The notes under the pieces were generated by a model, which saw only the letters and a list, made by a program, of their open reading frames with translations, searched no databases and was not told the origin of the DNA. Shown one piece after another: positions 24,174 through 27,328 of a DNA stretch of 27,328 nucleotides. Position 1 is the first letter of the stretch, and each line of letters begins with the position of its first letter. The position numbers were made by a program, and so were the translations under genes. The DNA comes from Caryophanales bacterium UBA6769 (GTDB lineage: Bacteria > Bacillota > Bacilli > Bacillales > UBA6769): positions 1-27,328 of the forward strand of contig DKGN01000074.1 of the NCBI GenBank assembly GCA_002453275.1. The letters run 5' to 3'.

Positions 24174-26282
24174 TTATTCAACGTTGGCTTTTTCTTTTTG
24201 CTCTTTCAAAACTGCTTTTCTTGAGAGGTTAATGCGACCTTGTCGATCAATTTCTTTCACCTTCACAAGGACTTGCTCACCAAGCTTTAATACATCTTCA
24301 ACTTTCTTCACTCTTTCTTCGGCAAGCTCAGAAATATGAACGAGACCTTCTTTTCCACTGAATAATTCTACAAATGCACCGAACTTCTCAATTCTTTTAA
24401 CTGTGCCTAAATAGGTTGTCCCGACTTCAACTTCACGAATTAAATCTTCAATAATTTGGCGCGCTTTATCGTTCATGTCTGGATCATCCGATGCGATAAA
24501 AATTGTCCCATCTTGTTCGATGTCAATTTTCACCCCAGTATCCTCGATAATTTTATTAATCGTTTTTCCACTTGGTCCGATTACATCGCGAATTTTATCA
24601 GGGTTAATCGCCATCGTTAAGATTTTTGGTGCATATGGAGACAGTTCTTTCTTAGGTTCTGCAATTACATTATTCATATGTTCTAAAATGTGTAAACGTC
24701 CCTTTTTCGCTTGTGATAACGCTTCTTGTAAAATCTCACGGTCTAACCCAGCAATTTTAATATCCATTTGTAATGCGGTTATCCCTTTGCCTGTGCCAGC
24801 GGCTTTAAAATCCATATCTCCTAATGCATCTTCCATCCCTTGAATGTCTGAGAGAACAACAACATTCTCATTTTCTTTCACTAATCCCATCGCAATACCA
24901 GCAACAGGTGCCTCAATAGGTACCCCTGCATCCATCATCGCTAATGAACTAGCACAAATGCTCGCTTGGGAAGATGAGCCATTCGATTCAAGCACTTCAG
25001 AGACGAGTCGAATCGTATATGGAAAAGCTTCCTCCGAGGGCATGACGATTTCTAGTGCACGTTCACCTAGTGCACCGTGACCAATTTCTCTCCGACCTGG
25101 TCCCCGGATTGGTCCTGTTTCTCCAACACTGAATGATGGGAAGTTATAATGATGCATAAACCGCTTCTCTTCTTCTGTTCCTAAGCCGTCTAAAATTTGG
25201 ACATCGCCAAGTGCACCGAGTGTACAAGTACTTAAAACTTGTGTTTGTCCTCTCGTAAATAGACCTGAGCCATGTGTACGTGGCAAAACAGAAATTTGTG
25301 ATGACAATGGACGTATTTCATCAACACCACGACCATCTGGGCGGATTTTTTCTTCAATGATTAAGCTACGCACTTCTTGTTTTGTAAGCTCCTGTAAAAT
25401 TTCTTCGACTTCATCAATTCGCTCTTCTTCAATGTCAGTAAAATGTGCAACAACCTTTTGAGTCAATTCATCAATGGAGCGATTTCGCTCTAACTTTTCC
25501 GTAACTTGAACGGCTTTGTTTAAATCGTCTCCGATATAATCGACAACTGCTTGTTTAAGCTCGGGATCGATTGTTAGTAATGTAATTTCTGATTTCTCTT
25601 TTCCAACTTCGGCAATGATTTTTTCTTGAAAAGCGATTAGGCGTTTAATTTCTTCATGACCGAACATAATTGCTTCTAGCATATCTTCTTCACTTACTTG
25701 ATTTGCACTTGCTTCAACCATGTTCACTGCATCTTTTGTACCTGCAACGACTAATTCAAGATCACTTTTTTCTAATTGTTCTACATTCGGATTAATGACA
25801 AACTCATCATCAACTCGTCCAACCATTACTCCTGCAATTGGCCCTTCGAATGGAATATCCGATATACATAATGCAAGCGATGAACCAAACATCGCTGCAA
25901 TTTCAGATGAACAATCTTGATCGACACTCATAACGGTGCTAATCACTTGCACGTCATTTCGAAAGCCTTCTGCAAAGAGGGGACGTATCGGTCTGTCGAT
26001 TAATCGACTAGCTAAAACGGCCTTTTCACTTGGTCTGCCCTCACGTTTAATAAACCCCCCTGGAATTTTTCCGACAGCATATAAACGCTCTTCGTAATTC
26101 ACTGTTAGCGGGAAAAAAGGCAGATCTTTAGGTTCGCGTGACGCTGTTGCTGTAGATAATACAGCAGTATCTCCGTAACGCACGAAGACTGCGCCATTTG
26201 CTTGCTTCGCCATGTGACCAACTTCAACGACTAACTTACCGTTGGCCCAATCTAAAGAAAATACTTGTTTATCTCCGTTCAT
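24174..26282 (-). CDS. pnp: Polynucleotide phosphorylase
   Basis: PNPase degrades RNA 3' to 5' by phosphorolysis and is the main 3' exonuclease of Bacillus mRNA decay; it can also add nucleotides. The sequence has two RNase PH domains (about 10-145 and 310-540, the second with GHGALGERAL and SNGSSSQASICA), an all-helical linker between them, a KH domain (about 552-612, IGPSGKTINKI) and an S1 domain (about 620-690, FGAFVELFSGKEGLVHISEL). The frame is open to a TTG at 26303, but the ATG at 26282 with GAGGAG 11 bases upstream matches the family and gives 702 residues. It follows rpsO, as in many bacteria, but with a strong terminator between them and its own promoter. Confidence 0.98.
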   Translation of the reverse strand: MNGDKQVFSLDWANGKLVVEVGHMAKQANGAVFVRYGDTAVLSTATASREPKDLPFFPLTVNYEERLYAVGKIPGGFIKREGRPSEKAVLASRLIDRPIRPLFAEGFRNDVQVISTVMSVDQDCSSEIAAMFGSSLALCISDIPFEGPIAGVMVGRVDDEFVINPNVEQLEKSDLELVVAGTKDAVNMVEASANQVSEEDMLEAIMFGHEEIKRLIAFQEKIIAEVGKEKSEITLLTIDPELKQAVVDYIGDDLNKAVQVTEKLERNRSIDELTQKVVAHFTDIEEERIDEVEEILQELTKQEVRSLIIEEKIRPDGRGVDEIRPLSSQISVLPRTHGSGLFTRGQTQVLSTCTLGALGDVQILDGLGTEEEKRFMHHYNFPSFSVGETGPIRGPGRREIGHGALGERALEIVMPSEEAFPYTIRLVSEVLESNGSSSQASICASSLAMMDAGVPIEAPVAGIAMGLVKENENVVVLSDIQGMEDALGDMDFKAAGTGKGITALQMDIKIAGLDREILQEALSQAKKGRLHILEHMNNVIAEPKKELSPYAPKILTMAINPDKIRDVIGPSGKTINKIIEDTGVKIDIEQDGTIFIASDDPDMNDKARQIIEDLIREVEVGTTYLGTVKRIEKFGAFVELFSGKEGLVHISELAEERVKKVEDVLKLGEQVLVKVKEIDRQGRINLSRKAVLKEQKEKANVE

Positions 26283-26321
26283 AATTTTAAGTGCTCCTCT
26301 CAATCTGTCTCATTAGGAATC

Positions 26322-26378
26322 ATCCAGTAGATTGCAATGTTCCATATATAAGTTAAATATGTATAATCTACCATGGAT
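26322..26378 (-). promoter_or_regulatory. Long imperfect hairpin in the pnp 5' leader
   Basis: Bases 26322-26333 pair with 26365-26378 (12 bp with a two-base bulge), enclosing an AT-rich inner hairpin (26343-26347 with 26357-26361). It lies wholly within the predicted pnp leader, between the -10 (26391-26396) and the ATG (26282), and has no U-tract, so it is not a terminator. It may be a processing or autoregulatory element. Confidence 0.6.
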
Positions 26379-26390
26379 TCTGCTTGTTCT

Positions 26391-26418
26391 ATTATACCCT
26401 AAAATAAGTTGGCGTAAA
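26391..26418 (-). promoter_or_regulatory. Sigma-A promoter of pnp
   Basis: On the minus strand TTTACG (26413-26418), a 16-base spacer and a perfect TATAAT (26391-26396) lie downstream of the rpsO terminator and about 109 bases before the pnp ATG. Confidence 0.65.
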
Positions 26419-26450
26419 ATACAGATAATTTTATGTAGCGTTTGTAAAAT

Positions 26451-26476
26451 TAAAAAAACGGGGGCAAAATCCCCCG
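26451..26476 (-). terminator. rpsO intrinsic terminator
   Basis: A perfect GC-rich stem (CGGGGG/CCCCCG, 26459-26464 with 26471-26476) with a 6-base loop is followed by TTTTTTTAA, 11 bases after the rpsO stop. Confidence 0.94.
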
Positions 26477-26487
26477 CTTTAAAATGA

Positions 26488-26757
26488 TTAACGGCGTAAA
26501 CCGAGTTTTTCAATGATGTTACGGTAACGCACAACATCCTTATTTCTTAAATATGTTAATAAATTTCGACGTTTTCCAACCATTTTTAATAAACCACGTC
26601 TTGAATGATGATCTTTTTTATGTGTACGTAAGTGATCATTCAATGTGTTGATTTGTTTCGTTAATATCGCGATTTGAATCTCTGCTGAGCCTGTATCTTT
26701 ATCATGAGTTTTAAATTCAGCAATAATTTCACTTTTTTCTTCTTGAGTAAGTGCCAT
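26488..26757 (-). CDS. rpsO: Ribosomal protein S15
   Basis: S15 binds 16S rRNA in the central domain of the 30S subunit. Its 89 residues include the conserved DTGSAEIQIAILT and DHHSRRGLL segments and end in EKLGLRR. Start ATG at 26757 follows a full AAGGAGGTG box. It lies between ribF and pnp with its own terminator. The roughly 90-base leader holds several CCAA/TTGG segments that could pair in alternative ways; S15 is known to control its own mRNA in several bacteria. Confidence 0.99.
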   Translation of the reverse strand: MALTQEEKSEIIAEFKTHDKDTGSAEIQIAILTKQINTLNDHLRTHKKDHHSRRGLLKMVGKRRNLLTYLRNKDVVRYRNIIEKLGLRR

Positions 26758-26853
26758 TAGTGGCTCACCTCCTTAAATTAAAATCCCCAATTCCCTAGCA
26801 ATCGTTGGTGAAGCGAGTTGCCAAGCAATGGTTCTTCATATGTTACATGTAGT

Positions 26854-26882
26854 AGCATACCTTTTTTAGAGTTAAATTGCAA
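26854..26882 (-). promoter_or_regulatory. Candidate sigma-A promoter of rpsO
   Basis: On the minus strand TTGCAA (26877-26882), a 17-base spacer and TATGCT (26854-26859) each match consensus at four of six positions. The -35 overlaps the end of ribF. Confidence 0.45.
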
Positions 26883-27328
26883 ACTGAAAATATTCTATTG
26901 CTTTTTGCTTATCTGCTGATAGTTGTTTCGTTAATTCTTCCACTGAAGAAAATTTCTTTTCATCTCTAATTCTCTTCCGCCATTCAACAACCATTTGTTC
27001 CCCATATATATCTTTATCAAAGTCGAATATATGAACTTCTATCGTTAGTTCGTCTTCATTTTCGTGAAAGGTCGGTTTGTATCCACAATTTAACATGCCA
27101 TTGTACCATTCATTTTCGTATCGTATGCGGACAGCATAAACTCCTTCTTTTGGCAAAACATATTCGTTAGATACTTGCAAATTTGCCGTTGGAAAACCGA
27201 TCGTTCGTCCCCTTTTTTCACCGGTCACGACCGTCCCTTTCATACGATAAAATCTTCCTAAAGTTTGGGGTAGACTTGCAACTTGACCTGCCTGTATATC
27301 GGTACGAATCGACGTGGAACTTATTTTA
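26872..27328 (-). CDS. ribF: Bifunctional riboflavin kinase/FAD synthetase, 3' part (cut by window edge)
   Basis: This is the C-terminal part (about 152 codons) of RibF, which phosphorylates riboflavin to FMN and adenylates FMN to FAD. The frame is open through the window end, and residues before the internal ATG at 27243 (SSTSIR, then LGRFYR) belong to the end of the FAD synthetase domain, so that ATG is not the start. The riboflavin kinase domain begins at KGTVVTGEKRGRTIGFPTANL, with the PTAN nucleotide-binding motif. It lies upstream of rpsO, as in B. subtilis (gene called ribC there). Confidence 0.95.
   Translation of the reverse strand, partial: KISSTSIRTDIQAGQVASLPQTLGRFYRMKGTVVTGEKRGRTIGFPTANLQVSNEYVLPKEGVYAVRIRYENEWYNGMLNCGYKPTFHENEDELTIEVHIFDFDKDIYGEQMVVEWRKRIRDEKKFSSVEELTKQLSADKQKAIEYFQFAI

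Noticed and set aside
1..27328. CRISPR arrays, tRNA/rRNA genes, insertion sequences, prophage, defence systems
   Set aside because: None is supported by repeats or by any reading frame; all coding space is accounted for by chromosomal core genes.

Overview
This window is a chromosomal segment of a spore-forming, low-GC Gram-positive bacterium of the family Bacillaceae. All 24 coding regions I support lie on the minus strand. Read in the transcribed direction (from high to low coordinates) the order is ribF (cut by the window edge), rpsO, pnp, a ylxY-like deacetylase homologue, mlpA, ymxH, dpaA, dpaB, asd, dapG, dapA, rnjB, a 35-residue small ORF, tepA, ylzJ, spoIIIE, ymfF, ymfH, ymfI, rodZ, pgsA, cinA, a DEAD-box RNA helicase, recA and rny. 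From memory this is close to the Bacillus subtilis 168 order, with three differences: the ymfC-E and ymfJ-L genes are missing, pbpX is missing between recA and rny, and an RNA helicase sits between cinA and recA. The spore genes (dipicolinate synthase, spoIIIE, ymxH, ylxY, tepA) identify an endospore former. The very acidic extracellular linker of RodZ is compatible with an alkaliphilic or halotolerant lineage, but that is only a guess.

Transcription units are unusually easy to read because strong intrinsic terminators overlap or directly follow many stop codons. The units inferred are: rpsO (own promoter candidate, terminator at 26451-26476); pnp (promoter, 5' leader hairpin, terminator at 24137-24163); ylxY; mlpA (sigma-A promoter, terminator); ymxH (terminators on both sides); dpaA-dpaB-asd-dapG-dapA, with an internal sigma-A promoter before asd so that lysine/DAP genes can be made in growing cells while dipicolinate genes belong to sporulation; rnjB (promoter and terminator); small ORF-tepA-ylzJ; spoIIIE and ymfF-ymfH-ymfI; rodZ-pgsA-cinA-helicase; recA (LexA-box promoter, with no terminator separating it from the helicase); and rny. 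No intergenic stretch exceeds 300 bases; the longest (about 200 bases, before rny, rnjB, pnp and asd) hold promoters, leaders and terminators.

Functionally the window joins four themes: RNA decay and translation (rpsO, PNPase, RNase J2, RNase Y, DEAD-box helicase), the aspartate pathway to diaminopimelate and dipicolinate, envelope and cell-shape functions (rodZ, pgsA, M16 peptidases), and DNA repair and segregation (recA, cinA, spoIIIE). There are no tRNA or rRNA genes, mobile elements, prophage or CRISPR arrays. I see no clearly new multi-gene system. The points most worth a second look are the helicase coupled to cinA upstream of recA, an RNase J2 with a complete metal-binding site, a ylxY product lacking deacetylase catalytic residues, an unannotated small membrane-protein ORF before tepA, the pnp leader hairpin, and a run of five consecutive genes that all appear to start with TTG.
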